DNA of 64,000 nt. Origin: Salinibacillus xinjiangensis. GTDB lineage: Bacteria; Bacillota; Bacilli; Bacillales; Alkalibacillaceae. Location: contig NZ_WJNH01000007.1 in assembly GCF_009649735.1 (NCBI RefSeq), positions 124,001-188,000 on the forward strand. The letters run 5' to 3'. The notes beneath the pieces were generated by a model, which was not told the origin of the DNA, searched no databases, and worked only from the letters and a program-made list of their open reading frames with translations. Each line of letters begins with the position of its first letter. Position 1 is the stretch's first letter. Below are positions 26,297 to 35,075 of the stretch, piece after piece. A program made the translations under genes and the position numbers.

Positions 26297-27115
26297 CTAT
26301 TTAACCGTATTTAAAAAGTCCTCCAAAAAGAGCGAAATCCCTTCTTCTTCATTTGTTTTTGTGGTGTAATTAGCAATTGATTTTAATTCCTGAATGCCAT
26401 TACCCATCGCTACACCAATTCCAGCATATTCGATCATCTCTAAATCATTATCCTCATCACCGAATGCAATAATACGTTCCTGTGGAATATTATAATAGTG
26501 AGCGATTTTTTTGAGACCTACAGCCTTACTTAAACCTGCACGAACAATTTCAATGATATGCCACGGTGCTCCCCATTTTCGATGGTCAATAACCTCTGCA
26601 TGGTGGTCATCTAGATGCTTTCGTAATTGAGTCACATGGTCCTTATCTGGTGAAATTAACATGGAGGTTGGATCTTCTTTAAGAGTGTTTTTTAAACTGC
26701 CGATGGTGACAGGAAATTCATTAGGATTGGGTTGAAAAATATCCAAAATCTCCTGATCGTGTTTATCTAAGAATACATGGTCACGGATTTCAGCCATCAC
26801 ATTTGGTACACTAAAGTCATAGCAAGTTTCTACAATGGCGTGAGCTGTCCGAATTGACATCGGAGAATGGACGACATCCCAACGTTTGTCAAGCGGATGA
26901 TGAATTAATGCTCCGTTCATGTTTACCATAGGTGTGTCAAGCCCTAACTCTGTGTAATATTCTATGCTGGCGCGGTGTGGGCGTCCTGTTGCAATCACAA
27001 CAATATGACCATTTTCTTTAGCCCTCTGTAACGTTTGTTTTGTTTTTTGACGAATGACCTTATCATCACTTAATAAGGTTCCGTCAAGGTCTAAAGCAAT
27101 TAAATGTTTACTCAT
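26297..27115 (-). CDS. yitU: Cof-type HAD-superfamily phosphatase YitU
   Basis: A 272-aa HAD hydrolase of the Cof subfamily IIB. Motif I is D-L-D-G-T-L-L at residues 9-15, motif II A-T-G-R-P, motif III lysine in S-K-A-V-G-L-K-K, motif IV A-F-G-D-E-D-N-D-L-E-M-I. B. subtilis YitU has been linked to sugar-phosphate and flavin-precursor (ARPP) dephosphorylation; the substrate here is not proven. GAGGTG ribosome site; divergent from yitV as in B. subtilis. Confidence 0.92.
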   Translation of the reverse strand: MSKHLIALDLDGTLLSDDKVIRQKTKQTLQRAKENGHIVVIATGRPHRASIEYYTELGLDTPMVNMNGALIHHPLDKRWDVVHSPMSIRTAHAIVETCYDFSVPNVMAEIRDHVFLDKHDQEILDIFQPNPNEFPVTIGSLKNTLKEDPTSMLISPDKDHVTQLRKHLDDHHAEVIDHRKWGAPWHIIEIVRAGLSKAVGLKKIAHYYNIPQERIIAFGDEDNDLEMIEYAGIGVAMGNGIQELKSIANYTTKTNEEEGISLFLEDFLNTVK

Positions 27116-27246
27116 TCTGTATTCACCTCGTATGATAATTAGTTTATATGCACGATGAGATTGTGTAAAGAGGAATCTACTTGGTTATGAGTTAAATTTT
27201 TGATACATTAAAATTATTGAAAAATAACGGAAAGAAGGATGAAGTC

Positions 27247-28011
27247 TTGGTTATTGTCAAGAATGAAAAAATACATAACATTCCAACTTTACATGTTGTT
27301 CAAAAAGCGAATAAAGATTGTCCATTACCGACTGTAATCTATTCGCATGGATTTACCAGTGCAAAGGAACATAATTTACCCTTTGCTTATTTGATGGCAG
27401 AAAAGGGCTACCGTGTTCTTCTTCCGGACAGTATATTGCACGGGGAGAGGGCAGATGGAAAAACGGAGGATGAGATTCAATTTGAATTTTGGAAAATTGT
27501 TGCACAAAATTTAAAGGAACTAGATGTGCTAAAACAATTTATAGAAGAAAAAAACCTTCTATTAAATGGTCGAATCGGATTAGCAGGAACCAGTATGGGT
27601 GGGATTTCAACGAGTGCGGCTTTAACACAGTATTCATGGATTAAGGTTGCTGCTGTTTTAATGGGGTCGCCTAAAGCGATGGAAATGGCGGAGTACACCA
27701 TTCAACAGGTGCGCCAATCAGGCGTCAAGCTGCCCTTTACGGAGGATGAATTAAAGCAGCAGGTTCAAGAGCTCGAAGCCATTGACCTTTCTAAACACGT
27801 ACATAAGCTTGCACAACGACCAGTACTATTTTGGCACGGAGACCAAGATAGGGTAGTCCCGTTTCAACAGTCGTTTAGTTTTTATGAATCTACAATAGAG
27901 ACGTATCAAAATCGTGAAGACTTCCGCTACATTCGTGAGAAAGGGAAGGACCATAAAGTAACACGCAACGCCATTTTAGAGACAGTTAATTGGTTTTCTA
28001 AATATTTATAA
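27247..28011 (+). CDS. yitV: Alpha/beta hydrolase, YitV-like esterase
   Basis: A 254-aa alpha/beta-hydrolase. Nucleophile elbow G-T-S-M-G-G (catalytic Ser), acid region H-G-D-Q-D-R-V-V-P, terminal His likely in G-K-D-H-K-V. An early S-H-G-F-T-S forms the oxyanion region. TTG 27247 is preferred (AAGGAT 6 nt upstream, and length equals B. subtilis YitV); the TTG at 27217 has no ribosome site. Cytosolic; substrate unknown. Same neighbours, yitU and yitW, as in B. subtilis. Confidence 0.88.
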   Translation: MVIVKNEKIHNIPTLHVVQKANKDCPLPTVIYSHGFTSAKEHNLPFAYLMAEKGYRVLLPDSILHGERADGKTEDEIQFEFWKIVAQNLKELDVLKQFIEEKNLLLNGRIGLAGTSMGGISTSAALTQYSWIKVAAVLMGSPKAMEMAEYTIQQVRQSGVKLPFTEDELKQQVQELEAIDLSKHVHKLAQRPVLFWHGDQDRVVPFQQSFSFYESTIETYQNREDFRYIREKGKDHKVTRNAILETVNWFSKYL

Positions 28012-28106
28012 CATGCCTGTGATGGAAATCATTTTGTAATAGTGCTAATTTGTTTTATACTATTTATAGAACTTTGATGATGAAACAATTAAGGGGGGAC
28101 AGGAAA

Positions 28107-28418
28107 ATGGATAAGGCATTGGAAGAAAATTTAATGGGTGCCCTTGAAAATGTAATTGACCCAGAACTCGGGATTGATATCGTGAATTTGGGTTTAGTAT
28201 ATGGTGTGGAGTTAGATGATGAAGGTGTAGCAACAGTTACGATGACACTAACAGCGATGGGTTGCCCACTTGCTGGTCATATTGAACAAGACGTTAAACG
28301 TGTTCTCTCAGATATTCCTGAAGTAAAGGAATCTGTAGTAAACATTGTTTGGAGTCCACCATGGTCTAAAGATCGCATGTCTCGATATGCAAAAATCGCA
28401 CTTGGTATTCCAGACTAA
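28107..28418 (+). CDS. yitW: MIP18/DUF59 family Fe-S assembly protein YitW
   Basis: A 103-aa MIP18 (DUF59) protein: V-I-D-P-E-L-G-I-D-I-V-N-L-G-L-V-Y, T-M-T-L-T-A-M-G-C-P-L-A-G (conserved Cys), V-W-S-P-P-W. The family (SufT/PaaD) assists Fe-S cluster maturation. ATG 28107 has AAGGGGGG 8 nt upstream; the frame extends upstream without a better site. Downstream of yitV as in B. subtilis. Confidence 0.93.
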   Translation: MDKALEENLMGALENVIDPELGIDIVNLGLVYGVELDDEGVATVTMTLTAMGCPLAGHIEQDVKRVLSDIPEVKESVVNIVWSPPWSKDRMSRYAKIALGIPD

Positions 28419-28428
28419 TAGTAGAAAT

Positions 28429-28462
28429 GAAAAAGGATGTCCCCTTGGGATATCCTTTTTAA
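28429..28462. terminator. Terminator between yitW and the Crp/Fnr remnant
   Basis: AAAAAGGATGTCCC pairs with GGGATATCCTTTTT over a 3-nt loop. Symmetrical, so probably acts in both directions. Confidence 0.85.
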
Positions 28463-28477
28463 ATTAATGGTAGGGCT

Positions 28478-28795
28478 TTATAGTAACTCATTTTCTAATC
28501 CTTCTACATCCAGTGTGATAAAATGATCCTCACTTACTTCAACAATGTCCTTCTTTCTTAACTTTGCAATGGTACGGTTGACTGTTTCTCTACTAGAACC
28601 AATCATATTGGCAAGTTCACGATTGGTAAATTGGGTATTTAATTGTACCCAGCCTGATTCTAATTCTTCCCCATGCATCTTCGCTAAACGTAACAATAAC
28701 AGGACAACTTGACCGTGGGTGTTGTGAAGTAATTTTTTCTCTAAGCGACCTTGTAAATCGACGATGATGTTACCGAGTACACGGCCAAAAGCCTA
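28478..28795 (-). pseudogene. 5'-truncated Crp/Fnr family regulator
   Basis: Only the C-terminal part of a Crp/Fnr transcription factor remains. The open frame starts after a TAG at about 28793 with F-G-R-V-L-G-N-I-I-V-D-L-Q-G-R-L-E-K-K, the dimerisation helix, and runs into the helix-turn-helix F-T-N-R-E-L-A-N-M-I-G-S-S-R-E-T-V-N-R-T. The whole N-terminal cNMP/sensor domain (about 150 residues) is missing and replaced by an A-rich stretch adjoining the uppP terminator. The remaining TTG start at 28696 lacks the domain and any strong ribosome site. Probably non-functional. Confidence 0.8.
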
Positions 28796-28839
28796 TCAAG
28801 AACACATTAAAAACCAAAAAAAACAAAAAAACAAAAAAT

Positions 28840-28888
28840 ATAAAAAAAGGGATTCTAAGTCTGAAATGCTTAGAATCCCTTTTTTTAA
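28840..28888 (-). terminator. Terminator after uppP
   Basis: On the minus strand AAAAAAAGGGATTCTAAG pairs perfectly with its complement, then T-rich sequence. It begins at the uppP stop. Confidence 0.9.
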
Positions 28889-29700
28889 GCTAAAAACAGA
28901 AGGATAATCGCTGATATGGCAAAGCAATAGAAGGCGAAGTATTTTAGATTTCCATTTTTCATGATGTTCATAAACCATAGAAGAGCGTAGTAGGAAGCTA
29001 CAATTGCTCCGATTAATCCAACCACTAAAGGAATCCAAAGTGTTTGAAAGGTTCCTGCTCCTACCATATCTTTGACAGAAAAGATCATCGTACCTAAACT
29101 GACCGGAATATATAATAGAAAGGAAAATCGCAGTGCTGTCTCTTGTTTTAATCCCAGTAGCATAGCACCAACAATTGTTGCACCTGAGCGGCTTATCCCT
29201 GGCATTAACGCAACTGCTTGTGCTAGTCCAATGATAATCGCATCCTTCGCCGTTACCTCGGCTTCACCTTTGTGTCCACGTATATTACGAATAATCCATA
29301 AGGCAATACCTGTTACGAGCAGGGCAATCCCAACTGCTCTCAAGCCTTCATTAAATGTCTTGCTAATCCAATCCTCTAATAAAACCCCTAAAACACCCGC
29401 TGGAATGGTGGCAATTATTAAAAATAGAACAAACCTAAAATCATTAGCTCCATCTTTATTTTTCTTAAACACGTAACTTAAACTGTTTGTCGTTAATCGT
29501 ATAATATCCTTGCGATAAATGATTAAAACTGCAATCAAGGAACCAAAGTTTAAAAAGCCTTCAAAGGTAATGTCTAAATCTAGTTCCATAAATTGTCTTA
29601 CAAGAACTAAATGTCCACTGGATGATATGGGAATTGGCTCAGTAAACCCTTGAAATAATCCTAAAAATAAATATTGTAAAAGAACCCACAAATCGTTCAT
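28885..29700 (-). CDS. uppP: Undecaprenyl-diphosphate phosphatase
   Basis: A 271-aa polytopic membrane enzyme recycling undecaprenyl pyrophosphate for wall synthesis (bacitracin-resistance family BacA/UppP). Active-site segments G-F-T-E-P-I-P-I-S-S-S-G-H near residue 19 and P-G-I-S-R-S-G-A-T-I near 165 are intact. Note that the usual second Glu/Trp-type position here reads T-E-P rather than T-E-F/W. AGGAGG lies 8 nt upstream. About eight membrane helices. Monocistronic. Confidence 0.93.
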   Translation of the reverse strand: MNDLWVLLQYLFLGLFQGFTEPIPISSSGHLVLVRQFMELDLDITFEGFLNFGSLIAVLIIYRKDIIRLTTNSLSYVFKKNKDGANDFRFVLFLIIATIPAGVLGVLLEDWISKTFNEGLRAVGIALLVTGIALWIIRNIRGHKGEAEVTAKDAIIIGLAQAVALMPGISRSGATIVGAMLLGLKQETALRFSFLLYIPVSLGTMIFSVKDMVGAGTFQTLWIPLVVGLIGAIVASYYALLWFMNIMKNGNLKYFAFYCFAISAIILLFLA

Positions 29701-29851
29701 GGATGAACCTCCTAAAATTATTCTACGTATAGTAGACGGTCATTAATCTGTTAATCCTACAAAATGCTAAAAAATGTTTAATTCAGGATGTACTTGGAAC
29801 GTGATACATACCTATTGAATAAACTGGTGGTGTGAAGGAGGGATACAGGAA

Positions 29852-30193
29852 ATGCATCACAAACATTCGCATCACCAAGATTTTTATTCATTGTGTAAGT
29901 CACATATGAATAAATATGTACTAGCAGAGACGTCTGATGGCCATCAATTTGATGGGGTTATTGTTGATGTTGATGCCGAAAACGTCATCTTAGCCATTCC
30001 AATTGGGCCCTCAGAGATGGATTTTTATCAAGACAGCCAAGCGGCGAATTATCGCCAATGGGGTTATCCGTTCGGGTATGGATATTATCAGTATCCATAT
30101 GGCGGCTTTTATGGTTTTCCAGGAAGGCGATTTAATAGACTTGTTTTACCTCTTGCAGCTTTAACTGCGCTAAGCGTACTTCCTTGGTTTTAG
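29852..30193 (+). CDS. Uncharacterised 113-aa protein with Gly/Tyr-rich segment
   Basis: Not recognised. His-rich N-terminus (H-H-K-H-S-H-H), then a short beta-type module (K-Y-V-L-A-E-T-S-D-G-H-Q-F-D-G-V-I-V-D-V) that resembles an Sm/LSm-like barrel half, a Gly/Tyr/Pro-rich stretch around residues 70-92 and a hydrophobic C-terminal helix ending W-F. GAAGGAGGG precedes the ATG. Composition suggests a spore-coat or surface protein, but this is a guess. Confidence 0.7.
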   Translation: MHHKHSHHQDFYSLCKSHMNKYVLAETSDGHQFDGVIVDVDAENVILAIPIGPSEMDFYQDSQAANYRQWGYPFGYGYYQYPYGGFYGFPGRRFNRLVLPLAALTALSVLPWF

Positions 30194-30210
30194 TGCCCAA
30201 ACTGTAATAA

Positions 30211-30254
30211 TGCCAGGTCTTGTCGGTTTGTGACATCCAACAGGTACCTGGCAC
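30211..30254. repeat. REP-like inverted repeat in the convergent gap
   Basis: TGCCAGGT (30211-30218) is inverted as ACCTGGCA (30246-30253), with an inner TGTCGG/GTGACA pair. It resembles the GGTGCC-type palindromic tags seen in many Bacillus intergenic regions. No T run, so not a standard terminator. Confidence 0.5.
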
Positions 30255-30280
30255 TTCATCGTGTAAAATATTATTTTTTC

Positions 30281-30457
30281 CTAAGCATTTTCTTCCTTCA
30301 GTACACCATCGCCTAAAACGGATACGCAAATGGAAAAGACAAATCCTAAAAAGATGGCTGTACTAACGCTAAATTCAATACCAGCCATATTTCCAATTAC
30401 ATACGTAATCATGCAGCTTAATAGAAAGCCCCAAATAAATGTAAATATAAAACGCAT
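30281..30457 (-). CDS. yjzD: DUF2929 small membrane protein (YjzD-like)
   Basis: A 58-aa protein with two membrane helices: M-R-F-I-F-T-F-I-W-G-F-L-L-S-C-M-I-T-Y-V and F-S-V-S-T-A-I-F-L-G-F-V-F. The M-R-F-I-x-T-F-I-W start is characteristic of DUF2929/YjzD. Read directly; GAGGTG lies 6 nt before the ATG at 30457. In B. subtilis yjzD also lies just before the yjaU-yjaV-med genes. Function unknown. Confidence 0.85.
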   Translation of the reverse strand: MRFIFTFIWGFLLSCMITYVIGNMAGIEFSVSTAIFLGFVFSICVSVLGDGVLKEENA

Positions 30458-30583
30458 GGTTTCACCTCATTATGTCTTCATTCTGTAATTAGTTTACCAA
30501 AGCATGTTCGAAAAATAAAGAATAATTCCGCTTAGAATGGGATTGTAAATAAAATGTACAGAATAAAAAAGGGGAATATAACA

Positions 30584-31207
30584 ATGAAGGTAATGATAAT
30601 GGACTGTTTTCATTGGATGGGATTTCATTTAGTAGAGAAATATTTGTCAGAAGGAATAGAGGTCATTGGCCTGGACCAAATGGATCATCCAAGGAAGGAA
30701 TTTTTATATAGTATGATAGGACGTAATGCGCTTTTTGAATGGAATGAGGATATAAGCAAGGTTGAATCTGATGAGTCAAAACATAGTGTCATTGCATTCA
30801 ACCAACAACCAACAAAGGTAAAAAAATTGTTAAAAAGGTATAAGATAAGAGGAGATTTTTATTTTATTATGGAAGAAGGTAATAGTAGTCGAAATAATAG
30901 TGAAGAACTAGGACTTATCCAAAATGAATATATGATTTATACTCCAGCATTAATGGGGAAATGGATGGACGATGGAAGATTCCATGAGGTAACGGAGCTT
31001 GAGGAGTATATTTGGATGGATGATTTCGTTTCATGGTTATTTAGCTTCATTGAGCAGAGTAATAAACCTAATCTTGTCTATTTAACTAATCAGTATAGTC
31101 GAGGGGAGCTTGACTTTACCTCCCACGTTTCGAAACAGGATGCAATTGAACAGATTCAAGAACACATTTCTAACTGGAAGTGTGAGTATTATCATTTAAA
31201 TTCTTAG
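30584..31207 (+). CDS. yjaV: YjaV-like protein
   Basis: A 207-aa protein with a Rossmann-type N-terminus of nucleotide-sugar epimerase character (M-K-V-M-I-M-D-C-F-H-W-M-G-F-H-L-V-E-K-Y-L with a degenerate glycine loop), lacking the catalytic Y-x3-K of active dehydrogenases. AGGGGAA before ATG 30584; the upstream ATG at 30554 has no ribosome site. Position before med equals yjaV in B. subtilis, where the function is also unknown. Assignment rests mainly on synteny. Confidence 0.7.
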   Translation: MKVMIMDCFHWMGFHLVEKYLSEGIEVIGLDQMDHPRKEFLYSMIGRNALFEWNEDISKVESDESKHSVIAFNQQPTKVKKLLKRYKIRGDFYFIMEEGNSSRNNSEELGLIQNEYMIYTPALMGKWMDDGRFHEVTELEEYIWMDDFVSWLFSFIEQSNKPNLVYLTNQYSRGELDFTSHVSKQDAIEQIQEHISNWKCEYYHLNS

Positions 31208-31279
31208 CCTTAACGTGTAAACTTTACTACAAAGAGCCAAGAAAGATATTACAGGTGAAACAGAATAGGAGTGCTAGCA

Positions 31280-32242
31280 GTGAGAAAAACGGTAGCGCTA
31301 ATGTTTATCATTACATTATTTATTACTGGTTGTTCGGATTCGATCGAGTCTAATGAGGTAAAAAATGTAGGGATGCTAGTAGAAGGTACAATATATGATC
31401 AAACGTGGGGCAAAAAGGGATACATGGGCTTACTCGAAATCAAAGAGGAAATGGATGCAAATGTGTTTTTTAAAGAAGGTGTCAATTCACAGGTTGCCGT
31501 TAATGAAGCGGTTGAATCCTTTGCTAATAAGGGCGTCACGTTAATTTTTGGACATGGTAGTACCTATGGTCGTTATTTTTCTTCTATACGTAAAGAGTAC
31601 CCTGAAATTCAATTTGTTTATTTTAATGGAGATAAATATGGGGAAAACCTAACGAGCTTGAATTTTAATGCGAATGCGATGGGCTTTTTTGCTGGTATGG
31701 TGGCAAGTTCGATGACCGAAACCAACCAAGTAGGGGTGGTCGGTGCTTTTGAATGGCAGCCTGAGATTGATGGTTTTTATGAGGGAGTAAAATATGAAAA
31801 TCCTGATGTGGATGTAACAATTCGAACCGTTAATCATTGGGACAACGAACAAATGGCGCTTAAGACGTATAAAACCATGGTAGAGGAAAAAAATATCGAT
31901 ATTGTCTATCCTGCTGGGGATGGCTTTAGTGTGCCGATCATTGAGCAAGCAAAAGAGGACGGGCTATACTCAATTGGGTACGTATCAGATCTTCATGATT
32001 TAGGAGAATCCACTGTTTTAACAAGTACCGTTCAACATGTTGATCGGTTGTATTTGCTAGCAGCCCAGCTCTTTAATAAAGGGAAATTAACGTCAGGAAT
32101 AATGAGCTTTGACTTTCAAGACGGAGTGGTATCGATGGGAACATTCAGTGATGAAGTTCCAGAATCGGTTCAAAATCGTATTAATGAAGCAGTTGACCAC
32201 TATATTGAAACGGGAAAGCTTCCGAATCAAGTAACAAACTAA
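31280..32242 (+). CDS. med: Med, BMP-family lipoprotein activating competence
   Basis: A 320-aa lipoprotein of the basic membrane protein/PnrA family. Signal peptide with lipobox L-F-I-T-G-C, then N-V-G-M-L-V-E-G-T-I-Y-D-Q-T-W-G-K-K-G-Y, G-V-T-L-I-F-G-H-G-S and V-Y-P-A-G-D-G. In B. subtilis Med positively affects comK expression. GTG 31280 is preferred (AGGAG 8 nt upstream; GTG 31271 is within the ribosome site). The partner gene comZ that follows med in B. subtilis is absent; a terminator follows directly. Confidence 0.88.
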   Translation: MRKTVALMFIITLFITGCSDSIESNEVKNVGMLVEGTIYDQTWGKKGYMGLLEIKEEMDANVFFKEGVNSQVAVNEAVESFANKGVTLIFGHGSTYGRYFSSIRKEYPEIQFVYFNGDKYGENLTSLNFNANAMGFFAGMVASSMTETNQVGVVGAFEWQPEIDGFYEGVKYENPDVDVTIRTVNHWDNEQMALKTYKTMVEEKNIDIVYPAGDGFSVPIIEQAKEDGLYSIGYVSDLHDLGESTVLTSTVQHVDRLYLLAAQLFNKGKLTSGIMSFDFQDGVVSMGTFSDEVPESVQNRINEAVDHYIETGKLPNQVTN

Positions 32243-32286
32243 AAAGTGGAGTTTTTGCTCACAATAGGCAAAGGCTCTACTTTTTA
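32241..32286 (+). terminator. Terminator after med
   Basis: AAAAAGTGGAG pairs with CTCTACTTTTT across about 20 nt, with a T run. Confidence 0.75.
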
Positions 32287-32322
32287 ACAATGGGACTTCA
32301 GAAACCTTGAAATATTGTTTTT

Positions 32323-32352
32323 TTTACATTAAAATTAATACCAGGTCATAAT
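32323..32352 (+). promoter_or_regulatory. fabH-fabF promoter with overlapping FapR-type operator
   Basis: TTTACA (-35, 32323-32328) and CATAAT (-10, 32347-32352) are 18 bp apart. The 19-mer ATTAATACCAGGTCATAAT at 32334-32352 matches the FapR operator consensus (ATTAGTACC-TRR-TCTTAAT) at 16 of 19 positions. FapR senses malonyl-CoA and represses fab genes including fabHA-fabF in Bacillus, so a repressed, malonyl-CoA-inducible fabH-fabF unit is expected. Confidence 0.7.
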
Positions 32353-32384
32353 ATTTGATAATAAACCTTTAAGGGGATGAACAT

Positions 32385-33311
32385 ATGAATGCAGGGATCA
32401 TAGGTGTGGGGCATTTTGTCCCAGAAAAAGTGGTGACAAACCACGATTTAGAAAAACTAGTAGATACTAATGATGAATGGATTCGTACACGTACCGGAAT
32501 TGAGGAAAGACGCATTGCAGGAGATGACATGGATACGTCGCATATGGCATATAATGCAGCAGTCGCAGCCCTAGAGGATGCGGAAATTACAGGTGAAGAT
32601 TTAGATTTAATCCTTGTAGCAACCGTGACACCTGACCAACCGTTTCCGTCTGTTGCATGTAGACTTCAGGAGAGACTAGGTGCCAAAAAGGCTGCTGCCA
32701 TGGATATCAGCGCTGCTTGCTCTGGTTTTATGTACGGATTAGCAACAGCAAAGCAGTTTATCGAATCAGGCGGATATAAACACATATTGGTAATCGGTGT
32801 AGAAAAGCTGTCTAAAATTACAGATTGGGACGATCGTAACACATGTGTTTTATTCGGTGATGGTGCAGGTTCTGCAGTTGTCGGAGAGGTAGAGGATGGT
32901 AAAGGAATCCTATCCTTTGAGCTCGGTTCAGACGGTAGTGGAGGAGAACACCTCTATCAAGACGAATATATAATTATGAACGGTCGCGAGGTCTTTAAGT
33001 TCGCTGTCCGTCAAATGGGTGAGTCAGCTGTAAATGTAGTAGAGAAGATTGGCCTGAAAAAGGAGGATGTGGATTATTTAATTCCTCATCAAGCTAACAT
33101 TCGCATTATGGAAGCAGCACGGCAAAGACTTGATATTGAAGAGTCCAAGATGTCTAAATCAGTCCATAAATACGGCAATACATCTGCGGCCTCCATTCCA
33201 ATCGCTTTGTCAGAAGATGTTAAGAACGGTAAAATTAAGGAGAATGATTTAATCGTATTAGTCGGCTTTGGTGGTGGACTAACCTGGGGTGCTGTGGCTA
33301 TCCGTTGGTAA
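32385..33311 (+). CDS. fabH: 3-oxoacyl-ACP synthase III (FabH)
   Basis: A 308-aa condensing enzyme that starts fatty-acid synthesis from acyl-CoA and malonyl-ACP. The triad is present: Cys112 in D-I-S-A-A-C-S-G-F, His in L-I-P-H-Q-A-N, Asn in Y-G-N-T-S-A-A-S. The R-T-R-T-G-I motif for CoA is intact. TTTAAGGGGATG upstream gives a good ribosome site. Branched-chain primer preference is expected in Bacillus but not readable here. First gene of the FapR-regulated pair. Confidence 0.96.
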   Translation: MNAGIIGVGHFVPEKVVTNHDLEKLVDTNDEWIRTRTGIEERRIAGDDMDTSHMAYNAAVAALEDAEITGEDLDLILVATVTPDQPFPSVACRLQERLGAKKAAAMDISAACSGFMYGLATAKQFIESGGYKHILVIGVEKLSKITDWDDRNTCVLFGDGAGSAVVGEVEDGKGILSFELGSDGSGGEHLYQDEYIIMNGREVFKFAVRQMGESAVNVVEKIGLKKEDVDYLIPHQANIRIMEAARQRLDIEESKMSKSVHKYGNTSAASIPIALSEDVKNGKIKENDLIVLVGFGGGLTWGAVAIRW

Positions 33312-33395
33312 AGTCGCAGCTAGACACGAAGAAAGAGACCCCACCATTTTTTAGTGATATAGAAGTAGATGAATAGGAAGGAAGGGTGTTAGTAC

Positions 33396-34637
33396 ATGGT
33401 GAATCGTCGAGTGGTTGTTACAGGAATGGGAGCTGTAACACCAGTAGGAAATGATGTTGATTCGATGTGGGATCAAATCGTAAGCGGTGAATCTGGCATC
33501 GGAGAAGTAACAAAAGTAAACCCAGATGATTTCCCGACAAAAGTAGCTGCAGAGGTTAAGGATTTTGATCCGACTCTATATATGGAAAAACGTGAAGCAA
33601 AACGGATGGATTTGTTTACTCAATATGCTGTTGCAGCATCAGTGATGGCTGTAAAGGATGCGGGACTAGAAATTAATGATGAAAATGCAAACCGTACCGG
33701 CGTTTGGATTGGCTCAGGAATCGGTGGAATGTCCACGTATGAAGAACAATTCCGTAAGTTTATTGATAAAGGCTATCGTCGTGTAAGTCCATTTTTTGTT
33801 CCAATGATGATTCCGGATATGGCAGCAGGTCAGGTTTCCATTATTCTTGGAGCAAAAGGGATTAACTCTTGTACCGTGACTGCATGTGCCTCAGGAGCAA
33901 ACTCTATTGGTGATGCGTTTAAAGCTATTCAGCGCGGAGATGCAGATTACATGATTACAGGCGGTGCTGAAGCCCCAATTACCAATATGGCCTTTGCTGG
34001 TTTTTCAACGGCAAAAGCATTGAGTACAACAGAGGATCCGAAAAAGGCTAGTCGTCCATTTGATTTAAATCGAAACGGCTTTGTAATGGGAGAGGGAGCA
34101 GGAATTCTTCTATTAGAAACGCTGGAGTCTGCACAGGAGCGTGGGGCTCATATCTATGCTGAAATTGTTGGATATGGCTCAACAGGAGATGCTCATCATA
34201 TCACCGCACCAGCTCCAGAAGGCGAAGGAGCTGCAAGAGCTATGCAACAAGCCATTGAGGATGGCGGAGTTGAAAGCCAGAATGTTCAATACATTAATGC
34301 TCATGGTACGAGTACCGAGCTAAATGATAAATTTGAGACCCAAGCAATAAAAACTGTATTTGGTGATCATGCCTATGATTTAGCGGTTAGTTCCACAAAG
34401 TCCATGACAGGCCATTTGTTAGGTTCAGCAGGTGCTGTAGAATCCATTATTTCAATTAAATCGATGACAGATGGCATTCTACCGCCTACAATTAATTATG
34501 AAACAGAGGACCCTGATTGTGATTTGAATTATGTTCCGAATGAAGCAGTTAAGAAAGACATAGATGTTGTCATGAGTAACTCTTTAGGCTTTGGTGGACA
34601 TAATGTTTCGTTAGTATTTAAGAAATTTAATGGTTAA
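33396..34637 (+). CDS. fabF: 3-oxoacyl-ACP synthase II (FabF)
   Basis: A 413-aa elongation condensing enzyme. Catalytic Cys164 in T-V-T-A-C-A-S-G-A, His pairs in N-A-H-G-T-S-T and T-G-H-L-L-G-S-A-G, and the K of [20 protein letters not shown] precedes ATG 33396. Follows fabH by 84 bp in the same unit, as in B. subtilis. The next B. subtilis genes (yjaZ, app operon) are missing. Confidence 0.96.
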   Translation: MVNRRVVVTGMGAVTPVGNDVDSMWDQIVSGESGIGEVTKVNPDDFPTKVAAEVKDFDPTLYMEKREAKRMDLFTQYAVAASVMAVKDAGLEINDENANRTGVWIGSGIGGMSTYEEQFRKFIDKGYRRVSPFFVPMMIPDMAAGQVSIILGAKGINSCTVTACASGANSIGDAFKAIQRGDADYMITGGAEAPITNMAFAGFSTAKALSTTEDPKKASRPFDLNRNGFVMGEGAGILLLETLESAQERGAHIYAEIVGYGSTGDAHHITAPAPEGEGAARAMQQAIEDGGVESQNVQYINAHGTSTELNDKFETQAIKTVFGDHAYDLAVSSTKSMTGHLLGSAGAVESIISIKSMTDGILPPTINYETEDPDCDLNYVPNEAVKKDIDVVMSNSLGFGGHNVSLVFKKFNG

Positions 34638-34650
34638 ATAGAAAGTGAGG

Positions 34651-34696
34651 AGCCCTTTGCTACTGCGTTGTGCAGTGGTAAAGGGCTTGTTTTTTG
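34651..34696 (+). terminator. Terminator after fabF
   Basis: AGCCCTTTGCTACTGC pairs with GCAGTGGTAAAGGGCT across GTTGT, then GTTTTTT. Confidence 0.9.
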
Positions 34697-34796
34697 CAAA
34701 TGACTTTTTCAAGTGAGTGTTGTTTTTGACTGAAAAGATATAAAATGCGATATAACATTAGCATGATTCGTTTCCCAATATTAAATATGATGAGTG

Positions 34797-34988
34797 CACA
34801 ACCATCGCTCCGGAAATACACTTCGCTTTCACCCAAGGGCACAAGTGCGACATCTACTCAAACTCCCTTTGGTCGTTTTCATAGTGTCTTCTTTGCCGCG
34901 GGCGAGCGGTGAGCCTCCTCACTGCGTTGCGGGGTCTCACTTGTCTCTTTGCTCCCACAGGAGTCTCCGTGTATTTCCTCCGCTAAAA
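34797..34988 (-). repeat. Bacillaceae interspersed GC-rich repeat, copy 1 (interrupted)
   Basis: On the minus strand: CGGAGACTCCTGTGGGA..., GTGAGACCCCGCA..., GAGGAGGCTCACCGC, CGCCCGCGG..., ending AAAGCGAAGTGTATTTCCGGAGCG. This is a repeat of a kind I have seen in many Bacillaceae genomes. About 65-70 bp interrupt it between CCCGCGG and AAAGCGAAG. GC content is far above the neighbours. The ORFs over it are incidental. Confidence 0.75.
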
Positions 34989-35075
34989 CAGTGCCTCATT
35001 TGATTATTTTAGAGGTGAACTTTTGTTTATCAAAAACTTTTTAACGTTGCATTCATCAGAACACTCCAATAGTGG

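Noticed and set aside
29701-29760. ECF-type (sigma-M/W) promoter for uppP
   Set aside because: A CGTCTA -10 is present on the minus strand, but no AAC-type -35 lies 16-17 bp upstream.
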